Part shown: positions 11,539 to 24,300 of the stretch, one piece after another
Position numbering within the stretch: the stretch's first letter is position 1
Layout: every line of letters starts with the position of its first letter
Assembly: GCA_048772705.1 (NCBI GenBank)
Contig: JBLWGC010000186.1
Coordinates: 28,303 to 92,302 of the forward strand
DNA length: 64,000 nucleotides
Origin: Leidyana gryllorum EB-2025a
Lineage: Eukaryota; Apicomplexa
Reading direction: 5' to 3'
Notes under the pieces: generated by a model
Databases searched by the model: none
What the model saw: only the letters and a program-made list of their open reading frames with translations
What the model was told of the DNA's origin: nothing
Made by a program: the position numbers and the translations under genes

Positions 11539-13934
11539 ATGCGTGGCACCACATTGCACAGCAGTCCGACTATGCGACTTCGTCGTCTGGCTCGCCGAAT
11601 TAGGTATGGCGGCGGCGGATGTCTGAGGACAATGCTGTTCCTTTGGCCCTTTTGTACTGCCATTCTAGTGTATCTGTACTTCAGTCGATGGAATATGTCG
11701 ACGCTGAACGATACGCAGATAGTGACACCGCGGGGTTTATTCAAAGGCAAATACGACGCCGGATTGGCGGCCACAGAGGAGTACGACATTCCCTTCTGGG
11801 CCCCTGATCTAGATCCACAAATACGCAAGGGCGCCAACGGTCCCCCTTTATTGACCGAAATACCTCCCAGACCCAAGTGGTTCAAGAAGATTGCCACTGA
11901 GATGCGGTTTGCGTACTTATCTGACGAAAAGCTTATGCCATATGTGGGGTCCGCGCAGTGGGCAGGAAAGTTCAAGAACGCGAGTCGCCCCTATTATAAT
12001 GCGCTGGCCGTGTTCCCCAAAGCCTCGGACACACCAGATGAATTCGGGATCACCAGAATGCATGGAATCCTCGGCGTTGACGAAAATGCCAACCCGCTCT
12101 GGAGACCTGCGAGTCAACCACCTCCGGCCAAAGAGTACCCGGGCGGTCTGGAAGCTGCCTTGAAAAATGGCGGCTTCTACCTAAATCTCTCGAATGCTCT
12201 GCCCCTCGATAGAGAAGTTCCTGATTATCGCGAAGACGTCTGTAAAGAACAGACCTTCGATTTAACAAAGCTCCCCGATGCCTCGGTGGTCATCACTTTC
12301 TATAACGAACCCCTCTCCACCCTTCTGAGATCAGTTCACAGTGTTCTCAACCGCACCCCTCCCCCGATTTTGCGTGAGATCATTTTGGTAGACGATCACT
12401 CCAACCTCACCGAGAACCTCCCCGGCTCCGCACTGTATTACTATATCCAAACCCTCCCCAAGACCAAACTCATCCGCATGGGTGAGCGCAAAGGGTTGGT
12501 GCACGCGCGTCTCGCCGGAGCCCGCGCTGCGAGTGGCAAAGTCCTCGTTGTCCTCGACTCGCACATCGAAGTCAACGCCGGCTGGCTAGAACCCATGTTG
12601 AATCGGATTGCTGAGAACCCGTAAGCCAAGCAAAGATTACCTCAGACGACTCAACACACACACACACACACACTCTCTCTGCAGGAGCTCTATTGTGTTT
12701 CCGCAAATTCTCGCCATTAACCCGGAGAACTTCAGTTACGACATACACAGTGGGATCGGATGCCGAATCAGTTTCAGATGGTCGATGGTGGAGCAGAGCT
12801 CACTTGCGGGAAAGGTTAAAGATCCCAGTCCTGTGGAGTCCCCGTCCATGGCTGGTGGCCTCTTTGCAGCCGACTTGGACTACTTTTGGCACATTGGTGG
12901 CTACGACGAGGGATTTAGTATGTGGGGAGCCGAGAACGTGGAGATGGGATTCCGCACGTGGCAATGTGGCGGCAGAATGGAGTGTCTGCCGTGCGCCAAG
13001 ACGTTCCACATCTACCGCAAGAAGTGAGTCTGGGCCTGGGGCAGAGGAAAGACGTCTTGTCGTGCAGGGGGCATGGCTACGAGAGTCCGCACGACGCCAT
13101 TGTGCGTAACAGACTCAGGGCCGCTCGAGTGTGGACTGATGAGTTTTATGCCATTGCTGAGATCTTTATCCGAGGGAAAGAATTGCCCGACATGGGCAAC
13201 TTGGATAAGGTGAGCAGAGCGAGCAACAAGGTGTGGTTTCAAGTGGCCGCCGTAGATGTTGGCTCTGAGAGAGCGACTTGGATGCAAACCCTTCAAGTGG
13301 TTCTTGGACAATATTGATCCGGGCCACAGCATTCAGTCTGTGGAGTCGGTCGAATACCACGGATTCGTGCAGACCCGCCACCCGGAGCTTACTCGGTACT
13401 GTTTGGATACAATGAGCAAGAACGAGGCGGGTGAAGAGTTTGGTCTCTTCCCTTGCCACTGGGAAGGCGGTACTCAAAACTGGGTCAAGGTCAAGTAAGT
13501 CAAAGCGGTGACACAGCAATCTTCGAACCTCTGATACAGAGAGACTTCTCAAATCCTGCCTGTTTGCAATGAGAGACTGTGCTTGTCTGCCAAGTTAAAG
13601 TTCGAGACGTGTGCTGATGCGAAACCAGCGACGGCCACGTGGTTCGTCTACGACGTGGACAAGCGGCTCAACATTGTGATGCTCAAACAGAAACAGTCGC
13701 CTGAGAAGTGTCTTACTGCCAAGTCTCACCCGGTAGGCCCAGTACAGAACGAGGTGCACATCTCTCCCTCGCCAGACTCGGCTCGTCATGGAAGATTGTG
13801 TTGAGCTGGAGCAAAGTCAGCTGTGGTACTGGACGCACTATGTGCCCAAGGAGGTCCCGGCCCTGACTTACAGTGAGGAGTACCTACGAGAGCGAGAAGC
13901 TTTCAAGGCTCCTTGGCAGAAGATAGATAGCTAG
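11539..13934 (+). CDS. Polypeptide N-acetylgalactosaminyltransferase (GT27), copy 2
   Basis: Paralogue of the gene at 968-3561, sharing exact blocks such as [20 protein letters not shown] and [16 protein letters not shown]. The type II anchor is LFLWPFCTAILVYLYF. The catalytic motifs [26 protein letters not shown] and KTFHIYR are intact. In-frame ATGs lie at 11539 and 11572. Introns: about 12622-12684 (with a CA repeat), 13026-13069, 13210-13255, 13497-13541, and a 43-nt intron about 13730-13772 that restores the ricin-B frame (LVMEDC, then QLWYW). Without this last intron the frame stops early at 13804, so it decides the C-terminus (stop 13932-13934). Confidence 0.92.
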
Positions 13935-14015
13935 TAATTAGTTGCACGTTGTGCATGTGACATTTGACAACCTCTGTGAAGTAATATAAAAGCAGTTACA
14001 GTGAAGTGAAAGGCT

Positions 14016-14795
14016 ATGCCACCGAGAGGACGAGAATCCCAAAACCGCCAAGACTCCCAGGCATCCAGATCATCATCCCCCAGCCCCCAACGATTCGATC
14101 CTACACCAAACACCACCCATAACGTACCCAGTACCATCACTGAGCCTTCCCATACTCCCAAACCTGACATGGACAGCGTTATGGCGCCGTCCGGAGGCGG
14201 ACACCTCCAAGTCAATCTTGGCGGTCTCCCTGTTAGCTCCCCATCCCCAACTCCCACTCCTGGTAGTGCAGTGGCCCAAAATGTGCAGAGTCCAATCCCA
14301 CCCGACGAGAGACCCGCGAGCAAATTCGGCCTTGAAAACGACGAAGGGGGAGGATCCAATGAATCCGCGTCAGTATACTTTGATCAGAAAAGTCGACCAC
14401 CAGCAAATGTTCCCACTTCGGATTTCGAGGAAGAAGGAGCAGACACCGAGACAGCTCACGGGCACCTGTCTAGCGTCCCTGCCACAGCACCTGAGCGACC
14501 CCATCGCGATGTAGACTCATCACCCAGTGAAGAGGGTGGCTCGATACCCCAGCACGTTGGGAGACGTCGGATGGCGCCTCGTCCGCAGCAGCTTAGACCA
14601 GGCAACTGTCTGTCTCGGGATAACCCCTTCTTAGCCTTAGGATATCAGATGTTTGCGAACCCACGGTGCGATGTGCCAGACTTGCCATCGTATATCGACG
14701 GTACAGCCAAGGTACTTCCCTCTGAACATGGCTTGGTGGCAAGAGCGTTCCATAGAGCTCAGCTCCCTCCGGAGCCAGAGCCCTTTTTTAACTAA
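14016..14795 (+). CDS. Disordered Ser/Pro-rich protein
   Basis: A single open frame of 259 codons with ATG at 14016. Residues 1-190 are Ser/Pro/Thr/Gln-rich and probably unstructured. The last ~65 residues (from NCLSRDNPFLALGYQMF) look more ordered, with conserved-looking aromatics. I do not recognise it. The stop at 14793-14795 is only 13 bp before the next ATG. A splice from about 14711 (AAG|GTACTT) to 14927 would fuse it in frame to the downstream gene, so the two may be one gene or alternative isoforms. Confidence 0.55.
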   Translation: MPPRGRESQNRQDSQASRSSSPSPQRFDPTPNTTHNVPSTITEPSHTPKPDMDSVMAPSGGGHLQVNLGGLPVSSPSPTPTPGSAVAQNVQSPIPPDERPASKFGLENDEGGGSNESASVYFDQKSRPPANVPTSDFEEEGADTETAHGHLSSVPATAPERPHRDVDSSPSEEGGSIPQHVGRRRMAPRPQQLRPGNCLSRDNPFLALGYQMFANPRCDVPDLPSYIDGTAKVLPSEHGLVARAFHRAQLPPEPEPFFN

Positions 14796-14808
14796 ATAAT
14801 ATTTAAAC

Positions 14809-15568
14809 ATGCTGACCTCCCAAGAAGCCAACGGGGCCCATATCTACTTTTACCAAACCCTCGTCGCAATCTGTGTAAGCCTTGAGGCCAGAGAATGTAT
14901 CACGTGTCGTTCCCGCTTGCCAACAGGCCGCAAAGGGAGATGACTGGACCGATATTGTAGAACAAGAAGAGAAGAGGCTATCCAGTGTCATCGCCGAGGC
15001 CAAACAGGCCGGTCGCGGTATAAGAAAAACAGTTCCAGCAGCCGAACTGCCGCCAGAGATTCAGGCATGTCTCATCCCAAAGTTGGGTCCCACCGATCCA
15101 GATGCAGCCGTGTCGTCGTCAGACGAGGACAAAGATGGAGCCGAAGCGAGCAGTAGCGATGAAGAGAACGACGAGGGACCCCAGGCCGCCCTCAAACCCA
15201 CGAAACGTCAGAGCCGCGTTCGGGGATTGCTCTCTGTGGCTGGGTATGGACTCACTGATGTCACCTCGGCGGGTGGTGGGAAGCCCCGTAATCGCAAGGA
15301 GCCGCCGAATAGAAAACGGCCGCTCTCCGCCATCAGAACCGATCGCCTAATGGAGGACCCGTTTCCTGAACACTTCCCCCACGACTTCTTTCCAGGATCC
15401 TACGAGGCCGGTCGAGTGTACATGGCCAGGGATATATACTACAACTACAGTGAGAAGGAAAAGGCGCGAGCCGCAGCCAAGAAGGGGCCCGGAAGGCGCG
15501 ATCGCGGCTTAATAGTGGGAAATCTAGTCAAATCGTCAGCACGACCACCCCCGTTCGTGTTTAGATGA
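14809..15568 (+). CDS. Acidic/basic low-complexity protein, family unknown
   Basis: Exon 1 14809-14874 (MLTSQEANGAHIYFYQTLV), intron 14875-14926 (gtaagc...caacag), exon 2 14927-15568. The middle is rich in Ser/Asp/Glu (SSSDEDKDG, SSSDEEN), followed by a basic RNRKEPPNRKRP block and an aromatic section (FPEHFPHDFFPGSYEAG) before a basic tail. Acidic Ser clusters look like CK2 targets and basic blocks like nuclear signals, so a nuclear protein is likely; no function is recognised. The end is 30 bp from the convergent ProA gene. Confidence 0.6.
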
Positions 15569-15598
15569 ACAAGAAGAAAGTTAAAGAGAATGACGCAA

Positions 15599-17109
15599 TT
15601 ACAACAAATTACGATGGGTGAACTGAGTCTTAGTCCCGATGTCTCCAATGCAATGGCCGTTGCCGGTAAGTCTGCGGAGGGAAGGTAGATGGAACGGAGG
15701 TGAGGCAGACGAAAATGGAAACGAAGGCGTTGAGGCGTGGACGGAGGCGGGGAGGCGGGGACGGAGGCGTTGAGGCGGAGACAAAGTCAGGGACACTTAC
15801 CGGTATTTGTACAATGTGAGACCCTCCAGGCCGACAGGTCCACGAGAGTGGATGCGGTTGGTGCTAATACCGACCTCTGCACCAAAACCGTAACGGAAGC
15901 CGTCAGCAAATCTGGTAGAGCAGTTGGCGTACACACCAGCCGAGTCGACTTCCCGCTGGAATTGTTCGATCTTGGACTGGTTATCCGTCATGATGCAGTC
16001 CGTGTGACCAGAGCTATAGGTGTTGATATGCTCAATGGCTTCGTCAATGTTGTTCACAATCTTTACTGCAACAGTGTATGTGAGGTACTCTGTGCCCCAC
16101 GCCTTCTCGTCTGCCGCTTCAGTGCGGTCGGCGGGCAGATACTTTGCGCTCGCCTCGTCAGCTACAAACTTGACTGGCCACTGAGTGGTGGCCTCAGCAT
16201 AGAGTGGTAGAATTTTCTCAGCGATCTGCAGATACACACTTTCGAGTCCGAGGCGAGTATCCACTTCAGTAGACTTACATCTTTATGGACGAGGAGCGTT
16301 TCACACGCGTTACAAGCGGCAACATATTGAGTCTTTGACTCCACCATCACGCGAACAGCTTTGTGCAAATCCGCAATCTCATCGTCGACGTATATTTTGC
16401 AGATACCATCCGCATGTCCGAGGACGGGGATTTTGGTGGACTCTGGAGGCGGATTGGGGGCGATTGAGTGCAGTATGGTCTCACCTTTGATGTTCCGCAC
16501 CAATGCGTTGCTGCCGCGAGGAACAACGAGATCAATGTATTTGTCGCATTTGAGGAGTTCAGCGACTTGTTCCCGTGTCTCCACAAGTTGGAGGGCGTTG
16601 ATGGGCACTCTGAACTCTGAGTTCGCTTTGGCCAGAGCGCTAGTGATAGCACGGTAGATGGCGCTGTTGGTATGGATAGCCTCTTTGCCACCCTTGAGTA
16701 TCAGCGCGTTGCCAGATTTCAGCGCCAACGAACTGATCTGTACTCCCGCTTCCGGACGAGCCTCGTATATCGTCAAGAGGACGCCAATAGGACACGAGAC
16801 ACGTTCCAGAATCAAGCCGTCAGTCAACTCTGTCTTCAAGTCGACCTTGCCGACAGGGTCGTCCAATTTCATCACCGCTTCCACTGAGCCAATCATATCG
16901 GTGAACTTCTTGTCATCGAGAACCAATCGTTTGGCCAGCGGGCTGGCCGGATCACACTTGGCTACATCCTCCTTGTTGGCGGTCAAAATGTTGTCCCGTT
17001 CGGACACCAATGCCTCAGCGATATACTCCAAGGTGCGGTTTCGTGCCTCTGCACTCAAACCCGCCAGCTGACGAGATGCGATGCGAGCGTTCTGTGCCAC
17101 ACTCTCCAT
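15599..17109 (-). CDS. proA: Gamma-glutamyl phosphate reductase
   Basis: Catalyses NADPH-dependent reduction of gamma-glutamyl phosphate to glutamate semialdehyde in proline synthesis. Start ATG 17109 ([19 protein letters not shown]). ALDH-fold hallmarks: [40 protein letters not shown], the catalytic-region [11 protein letters not shown], and [27 protein letters not shown]. Three exons; the last intron (about 15663-15794) contains a GGAGGCG minisatellite and splices to [10 protein letters not shown], matching the usual ProA ending. It is a stand-alone enzyme, not fused to glutamate kinase as in animal and plant P5CS; the kinase is not in this window. Confidence 0.95.
15672..15785. repeat. G-rich minisatellite inside the last ProA intron
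   Basis: Imperfect repeats of (a)cggaggcg/ttgaggcg fill most of this ~130-nt intron. On the coding strand this is a pyrimidine-rich CCTCCG tract leading into the 3' splice site, so the repeat doubles as a polypyrimidine tract. Confidence 0.6.
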
Positions 17110-17246
17110 TATTGAATACAAATTTGGAATCAAAGTTACTTTAGAGTTCTTTAGATAGCAATGACTCAGGACTACTTTCGATGTGTGTGTGTGTGTGTGC
17201 ATTGTGTATTTCTCTTCTGCCCATTGGACGGACTGGCTGAGGACTA

Positions 17247-20200
17247 CTATCGCTGATTGGTAGTTTCTGAGTTGAAATCCGTCCATTGATCGTTCTCCCA
17301 ACCCATATCAACGTCAAAATCCAGGTCCAAGTGGCTGTATAAGCCTTCTTCTTCTGAGTACTCCTGGGCTGCCTGAGCAGCCCCGCTGGCTCTAGTCGGG
17401 GCTAGTGGCATGGGATCTATAGCCATTCCCACGCACTCTCCGATCACTTGACACTTTTGCAGTACCTGCATCGTGGCCCACTGACCCATTCCGTGGGTTC
17501 CTCCCTGTAACGAGTGGTCGTCAACGTGTTGGGCCAGAACTCACCTCGTGACCAATACTGTCGGGACCCCAGACAGCCAGAATGTTCTCCAGGACACCTT
17601 GAATTGAATGCTTCAACGCCGCATTTATGGGCAGTTCAAAGTCGAAGAGATCTAAGGAGCAAAGTGGGCAGCAATGTCCGAGAAGTGCCTCACTTAGAAG
17701 AGCTACCGATCGCAAGAGATCGCACATTGACGCTGCGAAAGGCATAGAATAAGGCGCGCCGCACAAATCCAGAATGGACTCTAAGGTTTCCCGTAGTAAA
17801 GTGACATCGAAACAAGGTAACAGTTCCCGGACCATATTGAAAACTAGTTTGTACCCTGTGAAAGAAGAGGCGGCGTGTCGAAGCCCCGTGATGACGATCA
17901 ATGTCTCTCACCTGGGATGATTGAGATCTTCCAATCCGCTTCCCCAGCCCTCCAGGGTACGTTGACCTTGTTTATCGTACATTCGAAGTCGCGATCTGCA
18001 ATTCCCATTTGAGCAATTGCAACTTGCAGGACTCGACGGCGCTGATTCTGAGTTTCTTCCGTCGCTATGCTGGGTCCTCCAAAGCTCTCTTCCAAGAGAC
18101 GTCTGTGAGATCGCGTTGTCGATCGATGTTGTATGAGAAACTCACTTGAAGAGTGACATAACGAGCACGCGTTTCCGAGGATGCCACATGGAGATTCGCT
18201 GCGAAAAAGTGAGTTTGAGGGCGGAGACCGGAATGTGGGCGCTCACCATCAAGACAGAGAGAAGGGCGGGGGTGACATTGTTGACGGGGTCAGGTCGAGC
18301 AGATGGGTATGTGGGGCTTGGGGAGTTATCATTGGTGGGTTCCGCGAGCAGTCCGCTGCTGTCGGCATTGAAGTTGCTGTTAGGCTTGCGGTACACATCC
18401 TCGGGAAGAAGAACTTCGTCGAAAAAACGGAGTACGGCCGAAGCACCAGCGGAACTACCGATGCGCAGCGACATTAGCATAACGGAGTGGTCGCTGAAGG
18501 GGTCATCCATTTGTCTTCGCGCGAGGTGGTAAATCTCAAAGAGATCTCTGCGAGCGATTCGTTTATAACTTTCGATAGCGTCAGCGCAACTGCTGAACAT
18601 TTCCTGCAGTTTGGCACATTGCGTTCTATCTTCGGGCTTGAAGGCCCGTAATCTCGAGCCCTCGTGAGGGTCTTTATAGACGTTGCTTTCCAGCATACTC
18701 GGAACTTGGCTCCTCGCTATGTAGGAGGAAACGACCGATGCCGCCAAGCGAGGCCGTTTGGGCGTCACGCCTTCGCCATTCGCAGTGGTTGTCGGGAGAA
18801 GGAGCTCCGTTTCGTTGATTCGAATCGACGGAGTCGGGGCCCCGCTGAACGAACGTTTGCGTACTCCTCCGGTGGCGCTCGGAGCCATAGTGGGCAGCCT
18901 CGACGACCTCAAGTGAGACTCAGCCGCAGCGCTGGGAACATTGTGTGTCGGATAACTGCCACCATTTGGGGCGAAAGGGGCATTGTGCTGGTGGTGGTCG
19001 GATTCTCCCCCGTTACGACGGAGATCGACTTGCGTGTCTTCATCAATATCGTCATCATCGTCATCATCGTCGTCGTCATCGTCGTCATCGTCATCATCGT
19101 CGTCAGAGTTCATGGGAACAGCAGAAAAATGTACGCCCGCTGTTATAACGCTACGCAGTCGTGTGTCTTGTTGGAACTGTTCGTCTTCTTGTGGTTCCGG
19201 GGGTTTCCACGTGACGGTCTCTTCTTGAGCAGCCTGGCGCTGCAAATGTTGTACAACGAGCTCATAATTGGTGAGTGTGGTCAACATGATGATGAGCTCC
19301 ACCAATTTGCCAACCGGCATATCGGTTGGCTGATTAGGAATTCTCGGACACACCAAGAATTCGAACAGTTGATCGAGCAACTGTGTCTCCCGAATCGCAT
19401 CCATGGGGGGTAATACCAGTTTGGTACTTCCTCGTCTATCACTCTCGTCTTCAGCCTCTTCGGCAATCACTTCTTCGTCCCCGGCTTGCGAGGCCGACGG
19501 TAAGTTCCAAAACACCGGAAGAGAAGCCTTAGCCTTCACCTCCGCGGCGACCGGCCAATCGATCTCCTGAATGATCTCGCTGGGGGGCCGTTCCATGTCT
19601 CCCATCATGTGTGCGTGTTCGACGACTGCCAGGCCACTGAGGTCTTCGTTTTCATCGGTTCCGCCGAAAGCTCCCCCGAAACAGCTATCATCTCGGAGCA
19701 TCTCACTCTCCCAGCTGAAGTGGGGGTTGAGAGCCTCGTTGGGAGTAATTTCCTGCATTTGATCCTCAATGTTTAGGGCTTGTGGGGGCAACGGGGTAGC
19801 CTCCTGGAACAACAGAAGCGTTCGATGCTTCTCGAACCTGCGGTTCACTCGGGCCAGGGCATCACAGATGTGTGTCAACGCCTCGCCGCTGATCACCAGC
19901 CGCCCTCTTTCATCAGTATCTCGAAGGTTCTTGAACAACTCAAACAAGTCAGGGTAATTAGGAAGGGCAGTGCAGAGTAATAATCGATCTGCGCAAGCAA
20001 ACTCCGCCTTGGTCTCTCTCAAGTTGCGGAAGATCAGTTGAGCCAATCGTCGACAACTGGAGAACTCAGCCTGGCAATAGGGCAAAAAATGCAGAAGGGC
20101 TTGGGCGTAACAATAGGCGTTTTCGGCATGACACAAGAGACGCGAGATATTGTGGGGATCTCGATCGCCAAACTCGTAGGTATCGTCTTCCACCAGGAAT

Positions 20201-21284
20201 TCAACTAAAAGTTCTCCAAATGCTTTGGTGAAGATCGAGAAATGTGCAGTGATTTCAGAGAGTTGACCTTTGCTCGACACCTTGAAACCGTCGCTCAGTC
20301 GCTCGTGCCGCTCACAGTAGTCCTGGAGAAATGCACCCAGAAACTCACTACCTCTATTACGGTCGTAAAGCCTCCGTAATGTCTCCACAACCTGAGGATC
20401 GCGTAACAGCGCCCAATAAAACGCCGGTGGTGTCCAGCCACCCTCTTGTTCAGCCAGCATCTGCTTGAAGGGGTCCGGCTGGAAATTCTGCGACAGAATC
20501 AAACACAGACCTTCTGTCAGCTGCCATCCGATCAAACATTTCGTTTCCAAGATAACCAGTCGACCACTCACATAATCACTGGCAGTAAAAGCATTGCGAC
20601 CTCCGCCCGGCCCCGACGTCATTGACGTCAGCGGCTGCGGCCGCTGCTGCTGCTGCTGCTGCGAGTCGGAGGAAGAAGTGTTCATGTTGTTGGCGCTGCT
20701 GTTGGTCCCTGTCGCACTGACTCCTACGCCCCGCGATGTGCTAGGCGACTCTCCATCGACCGGTGGACCCGCACCACCAGCCACCATCCTAGCTCCCCCC
20801 TCGCCACCTCCTCCGAGCAGCATATCCTGAACCTCGTCAAGTTCTCGACACCATTCCGCCAGCAGCTCGCAAACTTTGGCCAACCCGGTGTAGTTCCGAA
20901 TCAATTCCGAGACCGCCCCCTGCAGGCAGCAAACAGAGTCAGTGAGTGAGTGAGTGAGTGAAAGATTGTGCAGTGGGCGAGCGGAAGACGGGGGAGAGTG
21001 CCGAGTGGGGGGGACAGCAGATGGACAGCCAGCCCCCTCCTCATGATACTGCTCGTCTCTCCATCTCAGGTGACGACAATCGTTCCGAATGTAACGCTTC
21101 CGCTGCTCACCAGTTCGATAGAGTGGATGAGATCCAGGGGTGGGTCTTTATATGGGTCGATTCCCTGTGCTAAGAGCGTTTCATTGATATGGCGTTCCAC
21201 CGCCCCGCTTATGAGGGGGTCCATGATGGCATCCTCCGCCTCCAGGAGGCGGTTCCAGGCGGTGCCAGCCTCCTGCTGAGTCAT
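17247..21284 (-). CDS. NELFCD: Negative elongation factor subunit C/D (TH1 family)
   Basis: NELF holds RNA polymerase II in promoter-proximal pausing. ATG 21284; exon 1 has EDAIMDPLISGAVERHI (family: DYIMEPSIFNTLKRYF) and joins through an intron (about 20931-21095) to GAVSELIRNYTGLAKVCELLAEW, which matches the TH1 N-terminus. Further family-like segments are FGDRDPHNISRLLCHAENAYCYAQALLHFL and the C-terminal helices ending near 17247. The protein is about 1,170 aa, roughly twice human NELF-C/D. The extra length comes from low-complexity insertions, including Gln and Ser stretches, and a ~20-residue poly-Asp run encoded at about 19042-19112. No other NELF subunit is in the window. Confidence 0.85.
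19036..19114. repeat. Trinucleotide (GAY)n tract encoding poly-Asp
   Basis: On the plus strand this reads as tcatcgtcatcatcg-type triplets; on the coding minus strand it encodes about 20 consecutive Asp codons in NELF-C/D, mixing GAT and GAC. Mixed codons argue for selection on the residue rather than recent slippage alone. Confidence 0.8.
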
Positions 21285-21349
21285 ATCACCTCATCTGTGA
21301 GCTTTATCTGGTGAGACAGACCTCCTTTACACACCAAAAAAGTGGGTTT

Positions 21350-24300
21350 TTACTCAATTCCTTCAGTGGTGACAACAAGTTGACTGGGGGCACTAAATGC
21401 AGAGGACAGATTGGAATCGGGAGACTGAGTATCATCAGAGGTGCCATGGGGAGAGGTAGAATTGGCTGAAGAGGTACTGATCGAGTCAAAGGCGCCACCG
21501 GGGGGAGAAACCGCAACAGATGCTGATGTGCTGGTTCGATGGTTCATGAACGCCTCGAACCCGCTTCGCACATGGGAAGCCCAGTGCTCTTCTTCGGCAC
21601 GAGACGTTACACACGTCTTCCACATCACACGCTCAGGTGCTGATAAGACATTGCACAGTGCTTCTCGAGCAAAATGAATGTTCAAACGTTTCCCATCTTC
21701 CGCCATATATAAGCAAGTTCGCTGTCGGACATGAGAGAGAGACAATGAGGAGCAGTCTGTCGTCTCGAACACTTACCCGTCTGTCGGACGCCAGCTCGCC
21801 AGCCTCTCCGTTGACAGGTAGATCGATGAGATAGTAGGACTGATTCGCAATCAACTGGTCCCGATCTTTCGTCATGTACTCCCCGGGCCACAACCGCTCG
21901 GCCTGACGCACCAATTCGTCACCCAAATGTTCCAACTTGTTGTCCGTCAGCGTCCGAGAGATCAACTTGTGGCCAACGGCATTACTCTGCGACAGAGAGT
22001 GAGCGACGGAATTGGACAGGGGGGGGCAAGAGAAGGGGAGTAGTCTCTGTGTAAAGACGCGACCACCACCGTCGTTGACGCGACACGACATTTAGTTTTC
22101 GTCACGTTGCTCACCTCAAAAGCTTCGTGGCAACCAGCCACAAGGTGAAGAGGTATTGGGACCGCGTGAACTTGAGTGTGCATTGCTCTTGTCACTTTCA
22201 TGGGTGAGTAGCGTTCAAAGAAGACGAGAGCGAAGCCCTGAGGAGGAGAGAGAGAAGGTGGACCGACCGCGGCCGGGATGCTGATTCACTCACCTGGGAG
22301 GCGAGATAGTGACGCAAATCACGCATAACCTTCGATAACTCTTGGAGGACCACAGTGGGGAAGAGAGCGACACATGGCTGATGCGACACTGGCAACAGCA
22401 TCAGGTGCTGAGGGACAATGCCGCCTCGTGCGATAGCAATATAAACCTGCGTTGAAAGAAGCGACATTGTTTGAGAGGCTCGAGTTGTCAAGTTGTGTCA
22501 ATCTCACCTTGTCTGCCACAGAGACAATGAGCTTCTTCTCGCATGAGGGATTGAAAAGACAGAACCAACAATCTGTGAGTGAGAAGGTGAAGGCTGATAT
22601 GTTTGCTGTTTGTGTGACTGCAAAATTACCTGAGTGCGGTCGCACGTCAATCGGCACGGCTTGTAGGCGGTCGATAGCTGTTGTTGGAGCGATCGGCTCG
22701 TTGTCCATAGAGTTCGAGGTGTTCGCAGCTGTCTCGTTGGATGAAGCCGTTCCCCAGCGGGTGTCTGGAACGGGTAAGGGATCATGTTCGTACTTGGTAG
22801 CTTTGTCAATGGCGATCTCGCGCACACGCGTTTGGTCCTGAATGTTAGCGTACACAAGTCGGAGGGTCCGGCCAAATAGGTTGATGTTTTCAGCAGTGAA
22901 AGCTGCCTCTGCATCCTGTGCGCGTTCAAAGGTAACCCATCTGGTAGACAAAGAGAAGAAGGAGAGAGTGAAAGGGCAGACAGATAACGAGCTGCTTACG
23001 CTCGACCAGCGATACGCGAGCCGTTGCCTCCATGGCCAAAGCGTGGCAGGCGAACGTCTAGAATTGGACCAAAAGCACCAAGACAACGGAAGAGCTCCTC
23101 TTTGGTTGCTGCATAGGGGACATTGGAGACGTAGAGAACCCTGGCGCCCTCTTCCTGGCTGCCAGTGTCCACTGGGGGCGCCCAAGTGCTGGACTCCTTG
23201 CCGGAGGAGGACTGCTTCCAAGAGTCAGAAGATGACTGCTGTTGTTGTTTGTTGGTTGGAACAGAGAGGACGGTAGGAGGAGGTCGTTCTGGGGGGGGTG
23301 TGGTGGTCTCTTCGGAAGCAGGCTGCTGACGCCACCAGTTCTCGGGTGGTACACCCCACCCATTAGATTTCGGAGGAGAAGACCAGCCAGTAGATGACTG
23401 CGAGAGACGAGACCATCGAGATACAGCGGGCGGTCGATCTGTGCGAGCCCGCTTGGCCGATGGGTGCAGATCGCTGGCTGCTGACGAAGAGTCAAGAGAG
23501 AAAGGTGACTTGGACAGGACGACCTTGTCCTTCTCTGTCCACGGAATTAATCGGAGCGAGTGCGCAAACTTGCGGTTCTCAGCAGGCAAATCTGCAGGCG
23601 CGCCCACTGATACTCTGGAAGGCATTGGGCCCAATGCTATGAAGCGGGAAACGGCGTCCACTGCAAATCCAGGGATGAGTGACAAGTGGAACATAATCAA
23701 ATCAAAAGGACAATGGAAAACGAGGACAGGCAGGTAGGTACGAACTGATAAGCCAAAGTCACCAAGCGGGACGGGTCGATGGAGCGATGGATCACCGCCT
23801 CTCTCGCAATGTCTCTCTCTCTATCTCTATCTCTCGTCGATCGAGATCGATAGATCGCGCACGCGCGCGCGCGGAGAAAGAGAGGCAGATCGCATAGGTC
23901 AAATGGAAAGTGCAAAAGAAGGGGTGCAGGCAGGCAATGGCACAAGTGCTGCTTACCTTTGCCAGCTTTGAAGGGCGGCCGCTCATAGAAAGCTTGCGGG
24001 CCGCCAACCGCCACATAGTAACGGGCAGGTAGAAGTTTATTGGCGAAGCTAGCAGCCGCCCGCGCCAGAGAAGGCTCATCGTTGTGAAGCTGCAGTAGAT
24101 GGTCGAGTTGAAGCCTGTCACTATCATTCAGGCCATTGGCAATGTTGTCGGGCCAAGCGGTCATCAGACAAAGGTCCATCACCTCGTCATCGGGACTGTT
24201 TTGGTACTGTTCCCAGTCGACACCTGTGAGGAACGCGATACGTAGATCCTTGACCACCTTTCGCCCGCACGATCCCAGCAGACTAATCTGTGGAGTCAGG

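Noticed and set aside
18664-19413. Plus-strand open frame of 249 codons
   Set aside because: Antisense to NELF-C/D; its hydrophobic Val/Ile repeat is the reverse reading of the Asp triplet tract.
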